A stretch of DNA of 64,000 nt, taken from positions 44,599 to 108,598 of the forward strand of contig CAJBYO010000066.1 of assembly GCA_903959905.1 (NCBI GenBank), given 5' to 3'. The notes beneath the pieces are model-generated. The model made no database searches. It saw only the letters and a program-made list of their open reading frames with translations, and was not told the origin of the DNA. This document shows positions 50,681 through 59,672 of the stretch, one piece after another. Numbering within the stretch: position 1 is the first letter of the stretch; each line of letters opens with the position of its first letter. The translations under genes and the position numbers were made by a program. This DNA comes from an uncultured Bacteroidales bacterium. Its GTDB lineage: Bacteria; Bacteroidota; Bacteroidia; Bacteroidales; FEN-979.

Positions 50681-51213
50681 TTTTGTTTTCTGTTAATGAA
50701 TCGTTTCTGAATATCCATGAATGATGCCAGCCTGGTTCCGGTGCCTGCTGCCAGCACTTTTTCAACCTTTGAAAGGGAGATACCTGAATTTCTGATGTCA
50801 AGCGAAGCGGCCAGCCGGGCCGGGCCTGTGTATTGGAAACCGCTCCCTGCCTGTGAGAACTGTATTTCAAGGGCACTCACCTTCCGCACCACTTCAAACT
50901 GTTCATAGCCGAAAACCATGCAAAGTGCAATGGAAGCAGCGGCCAGCAACTTTGCAAGGTAAACGGATAAAACAGCCGTTTTCCCTGATTCCCGGTCAAC
51001 GGCCTGCATGATGTCGTCCGTCAGGTCAATGGGAGCAATGAGTTCAGGATTATTCCCGCGCGCCATGGCTACAGCCGCCCGGGCCTTCAACGCATCCAGA
51101 TACTCCCGGCTGCAGTCGGGACAGGCATCAATGTGTTTCACCAGGTCGTCACCTGCAGAAACCTCCTCAAAGATCATCCTGTCGAGAAATTCACTGACAT
51201 CATTGCAATTCAT
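50677..51213 (-). CDS. Anti-sigma factor (zinc-finger type)
   Basis: The 178-residue protein has a ZAS motif H27-x3-C31-x2-C34 (KHIDACPDCSREY), which in characterised proteins binds Zn and holds the sigma factor. One transmembrane helix (about 88-106; LAKLLAAASIALCMVFGY) separates it from an about 70-residue extracytoplasmic part. It overlaps both neighbours by 4 bases (ATGA junctions), which implies translational coupling and balanced expression with the sigma factor at 51210. Confidence 0.88.
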   Translation of the reverse strand: MNCNDVSEFLDRMIFEEVSAGDDLVKHIDACPDCSREYLDALKARAAVAMARGNNPELIAPIDLTDDIMQAVDRESGKTAVLSVYLAKLLAAASIALCMVFGYEQFEVVRKVSALEIQFSQAGSGFQYTGPARLAASLDIRNSGISLSKVEKVLAAGTGTRLASFMDIQKRFINRKQK

Positions 51214-51779
51214 ACTATGTTCCTTTCCTTTTCAAATAATTGTACCAGTTTCTCCCGCACTTTCTTCCGTGCATGGTAGAGGTTGCTTTTTACTGCATTT
51301 TCATCCAGGTCGGTAATAAGTTCCACCTCGGCTGATGCCATTCCTTCCATATCCCGGAGGAGAAAGACGAGCCTCTGTTTCACCGGAAGCGTGTCGGCAA
51401 TACGGCTGATGAGGATGGCCAGTTCCCTGTTTTCAGCCGGTGTTGCCTGGTCATGCTGCTGCATGTACTCAATTTTCTGCATGACCCCGTCCATTGGCAC
51501 CATGGGGTGCCGGAGGATGGCCCGTTGTCGGTCGGTGGCGGTATTGGCGAGGATCCGAAACATCCATGGCGCAAACTCCCGGGATGTGTCAAACGAGCCG
51601 ATCTTCTGCCAGATCTTGATGAAGGTTTCCTGAACGGCGTCGCGGGCCTCATCTTCGTTGCCGAGGATCCTGAAAGCGAGGCGGTAGGCGGGTTGCTGAT
51701 ACATCGTTACCAGTTTTCTGAATGCCGCATGGTCGCCGTTCATGGTTGCGCTGATGATTTCCTGAAGATCCTGCGACAT
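51210..51779 (-). CDS. ECF-type RNA polymerase sigma factor
   Basis: The 189-residue protein has region 2 (about 20-90; YRLAFRILGNEDEARDAVQE, TFIKIWQKIGSFD, FAPWMFRILAN) and region 4 (about 130-180; LPVKQRLVFLLRDMEGMASA, EVELITDLDENAVKSNLYHA). It directs transcription when released by the adjacent membrane anti-sigma factor. It is first in a three-gene operon with 4-base overlaps. No recognisable target promoter sequence is evident in front of it; autoregulation is usual for the family but not shown here. Confidence 0.95.
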   Translation of the reverse strand: MSQDLQEIISATMNGDHAAFRKLVTMYQQPAYRLAFRILGNEDEARDAVQETFIKIWQKIGSFDTSREFAPWMFRILANTATDRQRAILRHPMVPMDGVMQKIEYMQQHDQATPAENRELAILISRIADTLPVKQRLVFLLRDMEGMASAEVELITDLDENAVKSNLYHARKKVREKLVQLFEKERNIV

Positions 51780-52232
51780 CTGTTCTTGTATTGCTTGTAA
51801 TGGATATACGGTGAAGGTAAGAAAAAGTAAAATTTCAGATAAAGAAAATAGGATTTACGATTGAAATCTTGGGGCTGGCAAAGTAACATCTTCCTGGTTA
51901 GTAACACCCTGAATGTTCAATCTCAACCAGGAATTATAATTAATACAACCTGAATCTTCAGTTTTATGGCTGTAATATATTGATATATATTAGTTTAATA
52001 AATGATTTCCATGCTTTCTCCCTTGCTTCTCCTACCTTCCTCCATCTTTCAATCAGTTGTCTCTCTAGTAAAGCCCGTCTAACCTGTAGCTATCCTGTAG
52101 CTATGGGCTAATTATGTTGTAGCCTCCTCAGCGCTTCATAAGGTTCAAATTACGCTAAGGTGCTGCTAATCGTAAATCTAAAATCTATAAATTCAATCTG
52201 CAATCTAAAATCGTCTAATCTGAAATTTAAAC
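51780..52232. other. A+T-rich intergenic region with short direct repeats
   Basis: AATCTAAAATC-type strings recur at about 52177-52230 (AATCTAAAATCT, CAATCTAAAATCG, TAATCTGAAA), and CTGTAGCTAT is repeated at about 52084 and 52094. No gene or RNA is recognised. Confidence 0.5.
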
Positions 52233-52427
52233 TAAGAGTCTGTTGAAAAATGTTTTAAATCCCTTTAGGGATTTTATATGGGTAGAAAAAGGTGCATAAA
52301 TGCATTATTTCGTCCCGTACGGGACGAGATAGCTGTATAAACAATCGACTTCTACCCACATATTGTGCCTACGGCACAGGTTAAAAATTAGAAATTCAAC
52401 CAATTTATAAATTTAAACAGGCTCTAA
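52233..52427. mobile_element. 195-bp MITE-like element with nested palindromes
   Basis: Terminal inverted repeats AGAGTCTGTT (52235-52244) and AACAGGCTCT (52416-52425). Inside are AAATCCC/GGGATTT (52257-52274), an outer pair GGGTAGAA/TTCTACCC (52280-52287, 52350-52357), a perfect 18-bp palindrome TCGTCCCGTACGGGACGA (52310-52327) and TGTGCC/GGCACA (52364-52378). No ORF. The layout suits a non-autonomous transposable element; no transposase gene of matching ends is in the window. Confidence 0.65.
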
Positions 52428-52545
52428 CTATAATTGAAAAAAAAATTAATTATGTAACATTTTCCGGATGCAACTGTCTTAATTTTGCAAAAAAAGGGGT
52501 AGACCCTTTCGCCCCGTCAATACAAAACCATTAAACAGTGATAAT

Positions 52546-53067
52546 ATGAAAACAGCATTCAGGACATTATTTATAGTTGCGGCCATGTCGGCCCTGGTAT
52601 TTGCAGGATGTAACAAAGACGGGCCACAGGGGCCGCAGGGACCTGCAGGAAGAGATGCCACGGTCTATTATTCCGAATGGTTCTCCCCCACTGCGTGGTC
52701 GGGCGGATCGGGTGATTGGTTTTTTGAAGCCACCGCCCCTGATCTCACACAGGGGATTGTGGAGAACGGCGTGGTGCTGGCCTATGCGTGGCTGGCCAAT
52801 GACACGTATGAAGGATCCTCTGTACGCCCGTTACCGGCCTATGCCGTTGGTGCCAACTGGAGTTTCCTGATCCACCAGTACGGAAGCATTGAATTCACCT
52901 CAGATATGTTTGCACCGCCGCTCACCAGCGGAAATAAGTTCCGGTTTATCGCCATCCCGGGTACCATCCAGGCATTGAAGTCAGGAACATCCGGGAAGAA
53001 AACAGAACAGGAGCTGAAAAGCATGTCATACAAAGAGGTCTGCACGCTGTACAACATTCCGGAATAG
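52546..53067 (+). CDS. Lipoprotein with a short collagen-like stretch
   Basis: The 173-residue protein has a lipobox (ALVFAGC, Cys at about 22) followed by NKDGPQGPQGPAGRDATVYY, three to four Gly-X-Y triplets as seen at the start of many Bacteroidota lipoproteins. The mature domain (YSEWFSPTAW, WFFEATAPDL, FIAIPGTIQA) is probably beta-rich, and the C-terminal YKEVCTLYNIPE recurs in this kind of protein. A -7 box TAATTTTG lies at 52480-52487. Function unknown; outer-membrane attachment inferred. Confidence 0.75.
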   Translation: MKTAFRTLFIVAAMSALVFAGCNKDGPQGPQGPAGRDATVYYSEWFSPTAWSGGSGDWFFEATAPDLTQGIVENGVVLAYAWLANDTYEGSSVRPLPAYAVGANWSFLIHQYGSIEFTSDMFAPPLTSGNKFRFIAIPGTIQALKSGTSGKKTEQELKSMSYKEVCTLYNIPE

Positions 53068-53083
53068 CAGAACTGGCAGGAGT

Positions 53084-54397
53084 TTACGCGGTTGAAGGTT
53101 TTTCAACCTTCAGTTTCGTGAAGGCTATGATCAGGAAGCTTACGATAAAGAACAGGGACAGCAACAAAGTGCTGTTCCTCATGCTTCCTGTTATCTGTTC
53201 AATGATGCCAAAACCGAGCATCCCGATCACAATGGCCAGTTTTTCGGTACTGTCGTAAAAACTGAAATACGACGCTGTTTCACCTTTTTCCGTGGGTATT
53301 AATTTTGACCAGGTGGAGCGTGCCTGCGACTGGATTCCGCCCATCACCAGGCCAACCAGTGCCGACAAAAAATAGAACTGCAAGTCATCTTTCACATTGT
53401 AGGCGGAGAAGCAGACAAATACCCAGATACCAAGCATCCACATCAGGGAGGTTCTGTTTCCAAAACGGGTGGATACTTTTCCGAATATGAAAGCACCCAG
53501 GATTGCGACCAGCTGGATGATCAGGATCGTTACGATGAGCATGGTATCGGAGATCCCCAGTTCTGCTTTCCCGAAGAGGGAAGCGACGATGATGATGGTT
53601 TGCACCCCCATGCTGAAAAAGAAGAAGGCAAGCAGAAACCGGTACATCGCCTTACGCTTCCTGATGTAGCCGAACACTTTGACCACTTCATGAAATCCCC
53701 GGGTGAAAATGGTTATATCCCAATGAACCTCTTTCCGTTCTTCACGCAGGTAGTAAAATGCGAACTGGGAAACAACAAGCCACCAGATGCCCACCTCAAT
53801 AAATGAGAACCGGATGGCTTCCAGGCTGTCGGAAAATCCAAACCACTGGTATTTCTGCAGTGAAAAAATATTAAATATCAACAGGATCATACTGCCGGCA
53901 TACCCGAAAGAGAAGCCTTTGGCGCTGATGCGGTCGTGCCGGTCGGGGGTGGCAATAATCGGCAGAAATGAATTGTAATAGACCAGGGAACCGGCAAAGC
54001 CTAAAACAGCCAGCATCGGAAGAACGAGGCCCAACCCGATGTTCTCCCCGTTAAAGAAGAACAGCCCCATGCAGGCAAATGAGCCCAATGTTGTAAAAAA
54101 CTGCATGAAACGTTTGCGGTATCCTCCCATGTCGGCAATGCCCGACAAGGATAATGTGAGGAGTATGACAATGAAATAACCCAGGGCGATGGCATATTCA
54201 TACAACACGGTATTTCTGATATTCAACCCCATGAATGCCACCATTTCCGAACCAAAGGCCTTTTGTGTTACCTGCTGGTAATAGATCGGGAACAACACCG
54301 TGTTCACACTCAGGATATAGGCGGAGTTGGCGATATCGTAGGAACACCAAGCGTTGATCACCTTCGGGGAGTTTATCGGCAAAACAGGTCGGGTCAT
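53084..54397 (-). CDS. UMF1-family (Atg22-like) MFS transporter
   Basis: The 437-residue inner-membrane protein has about 12 transmembrane segments and the family start VINAWCSYDIANSAYILSVN. It has the loop GIADMGGYRKRFMQFFTTLG between helices and GLVMGGIQSQARSTWSKLIP in the second half, the two most conserved UMF1 motifs. Related proteins in fungi export amino acids from vacuoles; bacterial substrates are unknown. Convergent with the 52546 gene (16 bases between stops). Confidence 0.9.
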   Translation of the reverse strand: MTRPVLPINSPKVINAWCSYDIANSAYILSVNTVLFPIYYQQVTQKAFGSEMVAFMGLNIRNTVLYEYAIALGYFIVILLTLSLSGIADMGGYRKRFMQFFTTLGSFACMGLFFFNGENIGLGLVLPMLAVLGFAGSLVYYNSFLPIIATPDRHDRISAKGFSFGYAGSMILLIFNIFSLQKYQWFGFSDSLEAIRFSFIEVGIWWLVVSQFAFYYLREERKEVHWDITIFTRGFHEVVKVFGYIRKRKAMYRFLLAFFFFSMGVQTIIIVASLFGKAELGISDTMLIVTILIIQLVAILGAFIFGKVSTRFGNRTSLMWMLGIWVFVCFSAYNVKDDLQFYFLSALVGLVMGGIQSQARSTWSKLIPTEKGETASYFSFYDSTEKLAIVIGMLGFGIIEQITGSMRNSTLLLSLFFIVSFLIIAFTKLKVEKPSTA

Positions 54398-54486
54398 GTC
54401 AGTCAGATTATTTACCGGATAAAACTAACATTTTTATTTGGATTCGGTACAGGTTGATTATTCACAATCAGTGTTTATAATTTATA

Positions 54487-54520
54487 TTTGGTCTAAATTA
54501 TGGAAATTATGATATTTTTG
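54487..54520 (+). promoter_or_regulatory. Possible promoter for the DUF1566 gene
   Basis: TTTG (54487-54490), 22 bases, TATTTTTG (54513-54520). The chosen start at 54600 is 80 bases downstream. Confidence 0.45.
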
Positions 54521-54599
54521 CAACAGGGAAAACCCGATTTCCGGTGATACAGGTTCATTGATAAGCCGGAATTTGATTCAACCTTTAAATCTGACCAAT

Positions 54600-55343
54600 A
54601 TGAGACCACAAACCTTTATCGCATTACTTTTCCTCCTTTTCAGCAATACCATGATCGCCCAGGTGGGCATTAATGATGATAACAGTGAACCGAATCCTGC
54701 AGCAGGACTGGATTTGAAGTTCACCAACAAAGGGTTTTTGCCACCCCGTCTTACCTGTTTAGAGCGAAATGACATCGCAGGTGCTCCTGCCGGGCTTATT
54801 GTCTGGTGCACAGATTGCGGCCCCTCTGGAGAATTGCAGGTTTATAACGGAACCATCTGGACAAACATGATTGGAGGCAGCGCTTCCGGGCCATTTCCAA
54901 TTGGCATGAATTACGGTGGAGGTATCATTTTCTATGTTGATAACACCGGGGTTCATGGGCTGATTGCTGCAACAACCGATCAAAGTCTCGGAGCGACGTG
55001 GGGATGTTCCCCTAATTCAATTCCGGGGACAGCCCTCGCAATTGGCTCAGGACAGGCCAATACCACACTTATTGTCAGCGGCTGCAGTTCACCAGGAATT
55101 GCTGCAAGCATTTGTGACGATCTTGTTCTCAATGATTACAGTGACTGGTTTTTGCCATCTGAAGACGAACTGAACCAGATGTACCTGCAAAAAGCCGCAA
55201 TCGGCGGCTTTGCCAGTTACTACTATTGGAGTTCGAGTGAGTACTCCGGAGGCATAGCATGGTGCCAACACTTCTTCAATGGCAGCCAGGCCGGCGTCGG
55301 AAAGGGCAGCACCTTCAATGTGCGCGCTGTGCGTGCTTTTTAA
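54600..55343 (+). CDS. Secreted DUF1566-type surface protein
   Basis: ATG 54600 gives a signal peptide (MRPQTFIALLFLLFSNTMIA) and 247 residues; the upstream codons have no leader. The shared module is present (NPAAGLDLKFTNKGFLPPRL, LIVWCTDCG). There is no fibronectin-like unit, and the protein passes directly to a DUF1566 domain with YGGGIIFYVDNTGVHGLIAA, ICDDLVLNDYSDWFLPSEDE and YYWSSSEYSGGIAWCQHFF. It is closest to the C-terminal half of the 8208 product. Surface protein of unknown function. Confidence 0.82.
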   Translation: MRPQTFIALLFLLFSNTMIAQVGINDDNSEPNPAAGLDLKFTNKGFLPPRLTCLERNDIAGAPAGLIVWCTDCGPSGELQVYNGTIWTNMIGGSASGPFPIGMNYGGGIIFYVDNTGVHGLIAATTDQSLGATWGCSPNSIPGTALAIGSGQANTTLIVSGCSSPGIAASICDDLVLNDYSDWFLPSEDELNQMYLQKAAIGGFASYYYWSSSEYSGGIAWCQHFFNGSQAGVGKGSTFNVRAVRAF

Positions 55344-55427
55344 CCGCAGTTTTGAATTTACCCGATCAGCCTGACGCGGGTCTGGATTTATTACCAGCCT
55401 GAATCTTATTCATTTGTCAAAAGTTAT

Positions 55428-55435
55428 TACATTTG
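55428..55435 (+). promoter_or_regulatory. -7-like box before the acyltransferase-ligase gene
   Basis: TACATTTG fits TAnnTTTG and is 20 bases before ATG 55456. No good TTG lies at the usual distance upstream. Confidence 0.35.
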
Positions 55436-55455
55436 ATGATTAAGGTAAGATTCAA

Positions 55456-58131
55456 ATGAAAAAAACAACCACCTTCATTGTCCTTTTATCAAAGATCTTT
55501 GCCTTCATAATAAGGCTGTTGCTGCGTTTCCGCTACAGGATAACCGTTAAAGGATCAGAGATCCTGCAAAACGACACGCCGGTGCTCTTTTTACCCAACC
55601 ACCAGGCCCTGATCGATCCGGTTATCTTACTCAGCCAGATCTACCGGTTCACCACTGCGTCGCCCGTCGTTTCCGAGAAATACTTCAACATCCCGGTGGT
55701 AAAATGGTATTTCAAGCGACTGGGAGCCGTCAGTGTCAGCGATCTTGAGGCGGGCAGCCGCGACACACAGGTTTTGAACTCCATTACCACCTCGGTTGCC
55801 GAAGGATTTCGCCGTAACAGCAATATAGTGATCTACCCCAGCGGTCAGATCGCCGGGCAGGGTTTTGAGAAGATTTTCAACAAAAAATCGGCTTACCAGA
55901 TTGTCAGCACAATCCCCGGCGGCGTTCAGATTGTTGGTGTTCGTATAACCGGCTTATGGGGCAGCATGTTTTCAAAAGCAAAGACAGGGAAATCACCCAA
56001 CTTTTTCGTTCAATTGTTGAAAGGCCTCTTTTACGTGCTTGCCAACCTGTTTTTCTTTGTACCCAAACGAAACGTCACGATAGAATTTGAGGATATTACA
56101 GCGGCTGCCGGAACAAAGGCATCACTGGGACAAAAACCGTTCAATTCGTTTCTTGAAGAATTTTACAACCTGCACGGGGAGGAACCGGCACTTTTCCGGA
56201 AGCACTTCTTTTATTTACCCCAGGTGAAACGGAGCGTGGCCGAAAGGATTTCAGGTTCAGCCGAGGAAGTTCGTGACCAGGCGTTGCCGACAGATGCTGA
56301 TTCCATCCCTGAAGAGATATCAGAAAAGGTAAAAGGCATTGTGTCTTCCATACTGAATATCATGCCCGATCAGATATCCCTGAATTCGAACCTGGTGCTT
56401 GACCTGGGTGCCGACTCACTCAACATCGTGGAGATTGTATCCGAACTTGAGAACCGGTTCAAGGGGTTTTCCTCCCCTGAGATTAATGAGATTAAGACCA
56501 TCGGCGACCTGTGCCTCGTGGTTACGGGCCAGTTCAGCACAAGCGCCGACTTAAAGCCTTCGCTGCTTGATCCTGATTTACCGGGAGAGGAACTTATAAA
56601 GGTTGATTCCGAAAAAAACATCTTGTGGCAATTCCTGGATACCTTCACAACCAATCAAAATGAGTATTTTGTTTATGATGCCATGGTGGGATCGACCAAC
56701 CGGAAAACTTTCCTGCTGAAAGCAGCCGTTGTGTCGGGGCTTATTAAAAAGAAGGTGAAGGGCCGCTATGTCGGCATCATGCTGCCGGCGCTGCAAAGCA
56801 CCACCCTGCTGATTGCTGCCACTTACATGGCCGGAAAAATCCCGGTCATGCTGAACTGGACAGTTGGGAAAAAGGTGCTGGAACATTGCATGGAAACGGC
56901 AGGGGTAGACGTGATCCTGTCGGCCGACAGCTTCATCAAAAAAATTGAAGAGCAGCTTCCCGAAAGCATCAAGTCGAAGCTGGTACTTCTGGAAAAGGAG
57001 ATTCCCCGGATCAGTGCCGTCACTAAAATAAGGGGGTTGATCATCTCCAGGTTTCCGAAACTGCTGCTGAATTATAAGCATGTGCATGAAACCGCCGTTG
57101 TCCTGTTTACCTCGGGAAGTGAAGCGATGCCAAAAGCCGTTCCCCTGACGCACGGGAACATCACCAATGACCTGCATGGCACATTTGAACTGATCAGGAT
57201 AGAGAAAAAAACGATCTTTCTTGGATTTTTACCGCCATTCCACAGTTTCGGGTTTGCGGCACTGGTTGCCCTGCCGCTGGTTTCAGGAACGAGGGTGGCC
57301 TATACACCCAACCCGACCGATGCCAGGGAGGTGCTGAAGATATTAAAACATACCAGGTCAAACCTGCTTGTCGGAACTCCGGGATTTTTAAAGATGATGA
57401 TGGCTGCCGGATCGGCCTATTATTTCAAGTCCATCCGCTATGTCATCTCCGGGGCCGAAGCCATGCCCCTGGCCATTAAGGAGCTTTTTGACAGTCTCAC
57501 CAACGGTGCCCGGCTGCTGGAAGGCTATGGCATTACAGAATGTTCGCCCATCCTCTCCGCCAACCCGGTCGACAGGCAAAAGATGAACAGCGTTGGTAAA
57601 TTCATCCCCGGCGTAGCGCACCTGATCATCGACCTGGAAACAGGAAAACCTTTACAGCCGGGCCTTCCGGGCATGATCTATGTGAACGGGAAGAATGTGT
57701 TTCACGGATACCTTGGAGAAGATACCCTGAACCCTTTTGAGGAGTTCAACGGTAAAACATACTACAAAACAGGTGATCTCGGGTATGTGGATGAAGACGG
57801 ATACCTGTTCATTACCGGCCGGCTGAAGCGGTTCATTAAAATTGCCGGGGAGATGATCAGTCTGCCGTTTCTTGAAAAAATTCTGCTTGAACAATATGGA
57901 GGCCAGGAGAAACAGACAATCGCCGTGGAAGGGTCGGATAAAACGACACCTGCCCAGATTGTGCTGTTCACCACACTCCCCATCAACCTGGATGAGGCAA
58001 ACAACTTTCTTGCAACAAATGGCGTGGCACCGATCGCAAGGATTAAGCGTATTGTTGAAGTGGATGAGATCCCGGTGCTGGGTACCGGAAAAACGGATTA
58101 CAAAGTTTTACGAAAGATACTTGAAGACTGA
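55456..58131 (+). CDS. Acyltransferase-ACP-acyl-CoA/ACP synthetase fusion (Aas-like)
   Basis: This 891-residue protein fuses three activities. A PlsC-type acyltransferase (about 20-230) has H49-x4-D54 (NHQALIDP) and YPSGQIAGQGFEK. An acyl-carrier domain (about 280-355) has the phosphopantetheine serine S321 in DLGADSLNIVE. An AMP-binding ligase (about 395-891) has TSGSEAMPK (552-560), GYGITECSP, TGDLGYVDEDGYLFITGRLK and the catalytic Lys of GTGKTDYK (K879). E. coli Aas joins PlsC and ligase without an ACP, so the internal ACP suggests fatty acids are activated, parked and transferred to lysophospholipid on one chain. It is probably a membrane-associated lipid-remodelling enzyme. Confidence 0.9.
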   Translation: MKKTTTFIVLLSKIFAFIIRLLLRFRYRITVKGSEILQNDTPVLFLPNHQALIDPVILLSQIYRFTTASPVVSEKYFNIPVVKWYFKRLGAVSVSDLEAGSRDTQVLNSITTSVAEGFRRNSNIVIYPSGQIAGQGFEKIFNKKSAYQIVSTIPGGVQIVGVRITGLWGSMFSKAKTGKSPNFFVQLLKGLFYVLANLFFFVPKRNVTIEFEDITAAAGTKASLGQKPFNSFLEEFYNLHGEEPALFRKHFFYLPQVKRSVAERISGSAEEVRDQALPTDADSIPEEISEKVKGIVSSILNIMPDQISLNSNLVLDLGADSLNIVEIVSELENRFKGFSSPEINEIKTIGDLCLVVTGQFSTSADLKPSLLDPDLPGEELIKVDSEKNILWQFLDTFTTNQNEYFVYDAMVGSTNRKTFLLKAAVVSGLIKKKVKGRYVGIMLPALQSTTLLIAATYMAGKIPVMLNWTVGKKVLEHCMETAGVDVILSADSFIKKIEEQLPESIKSKLVLLEKEIPRISAVTKIRGLIISRFPKLLLNYKHVHETAVVLFTSGSEAMPKAVPLTHGNITNDLHGTFELIRIEKKTIFLGFLPPFHSFGFAALVALPLVSGTRVAYTPNPTDAREVLKILKHTRSNLLVGTPGFLKMMMAAGSAYYFKSIRYVISGAEAMPLAIKELFDSLTNGARLLEGYGITECSPILSANPVDRQKMNSVGKFIPGVAHLIIDLETGKPLQPGLPGMIYVNGKNVFHGYLGEDTLNPFEEFNGKTYYKTGDLGYVDEDGYLFITGRLKRFIKIAGEMISLPFLEKILLEQYGGQEKQTIAVEGSDKTTPAQIVLFTTLPINLDEANNFLATNGVAPIARIKRIVEVDEIPVLGTGKTDYKVLRKILED

Positions 58132-58250
58132 TTGGATAATCGGCCCTCATGCAGCTTCAGGCAACTACAGGCAGGATAAAAAATATTGCCGTTTCACAAT
58201 TATCAGACTGCCGGGGAGTTTATTTTAGTATAAACCCTGAACCAGGCAAC

Positions 58251-59495
58251 ATGAAAAATCAGATCATCCAAAGCATCAACGACCCCGAAGCACTTGAAGT
58301 GCTGTTCAGGCAGGATAAACGCAGCTTCACCCTTGATTTTCCTGAGGCTGCAGAGGGTTTTGACACCGACCTGGTCCGGTTCTGGCAGATCAGGCTGAAA
58401 AAAGAGCTGGATAGTAAGAAACAGCCGTTGATGAAAACCGGCCTGATCCCCCTCGCTGTTATTTCACTGGTGATTGTTGTACTTGTAAAGTCACATCTCC
58501 TTTTCAGCTACCTGTCCATGGAGGATTTCTGGTCGCGCAATCTCCCCTCCATCGTCTTTGCAGGCCTCACAGCCTGGTTTATCGCGAGAAACAGGATTAC
58601 CGGTGTTAAAAACATCCTGCTGCTTGCCCTCCCGGCCGTGATCCTTGGGGCCTTTATGAATTTTCTCCCTGAAAAAATTTGCGACACTACCATCCTGGCA
58701 ATTATCCATGCTCCCCTGCTCATGTGGTTCATCTTCGGGATGGCCTGGATTTCGCTCCGGCACAACAATACCGTAAAAGTTTCAGGCTTTATCCGCTACA
58801 ACGGCGAACTGGTTATCATGTTTGGTTTGCTATGCATCGCCGGGGCCATCCTCTCCGGCATGACCATCGGCCTTTTTGAAATCATCGGGATGAACATAGG
58901 CAAGTTTTACATGGAAAACATAGGGATCGTGGGGCTGGCAATTCTCCCGGTCATTGCGTCCTGGCTGATTGACCTGTATCCCGATATCACCAGCCGCATA
59001 GCGCCTGTCATTGCACGCATTTTTACCCCGCTCGTATTTATCCTTACTGTTGTGTACCTGGTTGCTATCTCCCTGTCGGGCATTGACCTGGCAAAAAACC
59101 GTGATTTTCTGATCATTTTCAACCTGCTGTTGCTTGGGGTGATGGTCATCATCGTTTTTTCACTTTCGGAGCTTGACAAATCCAATATCCGCACCCTGAA
59201 TGTTATTGTTTTGTTCCTGCTTGCCGCTGTGACCCTTTTTATAGATCTATTTGCCCTGTCGGCCATCATTACACGGCTGTCGGATGGACTTACCCCGAAC
59301 CGCACCGTTGTGCTGGTCTCCAACATCCTGGTACTGATTAACCTCCTGCTGATTTTACCAGGCCTTTTCCTGGCTGGTTTCAGGGGAAAACCTCTTTCCC
59401 GGGTGGAGCATGTCATTCGCATGTACCTGCCGGTATATTTCGTCTATTGCGCGGTGGTGATCTTTGTGTTCCCGTTTGTATTTGGGGGGAGGTGA
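58251..59495 (+). CDS. DUF4153-like integral membrane protein
   Basis: ATG 58251 gives 414 residues; codons from 58149 are open but not protein-like. An about 60-residue cytosolic N-terminus (SINDPEALEVLFRQDKRSFT) is followed by about 11 transmembrane helices, with GELVIMFGLLCIAGAILSGM and ENIGIVGLAILPVIASWLID typical. The pattern resembles DUF4153 proteins but without certainty. It starts 119 bases after the acyltransferase fusion and may share its transcript. Function unknown. Confidence 0.7.
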   Translation: MKNQIIQSINDPEALEVLFRQDKRSFTLDFPEAAEGFDTDLVRFWQIRLKKELDSKKQPLMKTGLIPLAVISLVIVVLVKSHLLFSYLSMEDFWSRNLPSIVFAGLTAWFIARNRITGVKNILLLALPAVILGAFMNFLPEKICDTTILAIIHAPLLMWFIFGMAWISLRHNNTVKVSGFIRYNGELVIMFGLLCIAGAILSGMTIGLFEIIGMNIGKFYMENIGIVGLAILPVIASWLIDLYPDITSRIAPVIARIFTPLVFILTVVYLVAISLSGIDLAKNRDFLIIFNLLLLGVMVIIVFSLSELDKSNIRTLNVIVLFLLAAVTLFIDLFALSAIITRLSDGLTPNRTVVLVSNILVLINLLLILPGLFLAGFRGKPLSRVEHVIRMYLPVYFVYCAVVIFVFPFVFGGR

Positions 59496-59605
59496 TCCTG
59501 CCCTGGGCGGCACATCTGCTCCAGGGGCTGCATCTCTGCTCCGGGGTAGCACCCCTGCTCCAGGGGCTTCACCCCTGGTTATTGGGGTTGGACCGCTACG
59601 TGGTC
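59496..59605. repeat. Imperfect about 20-bp tandem repeats (CTGCTCCAGGGGCT type)
   Basis: CTGCTCCAGGGGCTGCATCT, CTGCTCCGGGGTAGCACCC, CTGCTCCAGGGGCTTCACCC follow one another, then a unit beginning CTGGTTATTGGGG. The unit contains a small palindrome CCCCTG..CAGGGG. It lies directly after a stop codon. Similar arrays are scattered in environmental Bacteroidota; the origin is unknown. Confidence 0.6.
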
Positions 59606-59672
59606 TGAGGGAACATGCTTTTTTGGTTTTAACTCATCCTGATGATTGTGTGCAATAAGTAAATTTTTATAG

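Noticed and set aside
53089..53112. Terminator hairpin at the end of the UMF1 gene
   Set aside because: TGAAGGTT/AACCTTCA can pair, but it lies within the last codons and is not followed by a T-run on either strand.
59464..59658. Short plus-strand open frame with repeated Gly-Ala-Pro-Ser peptides
   Set aside because: It is produced by the tandem DNA repeats at 59496-59605 and starts inside the end of the previous gene; low-complexity translation is not evidence of a gene.
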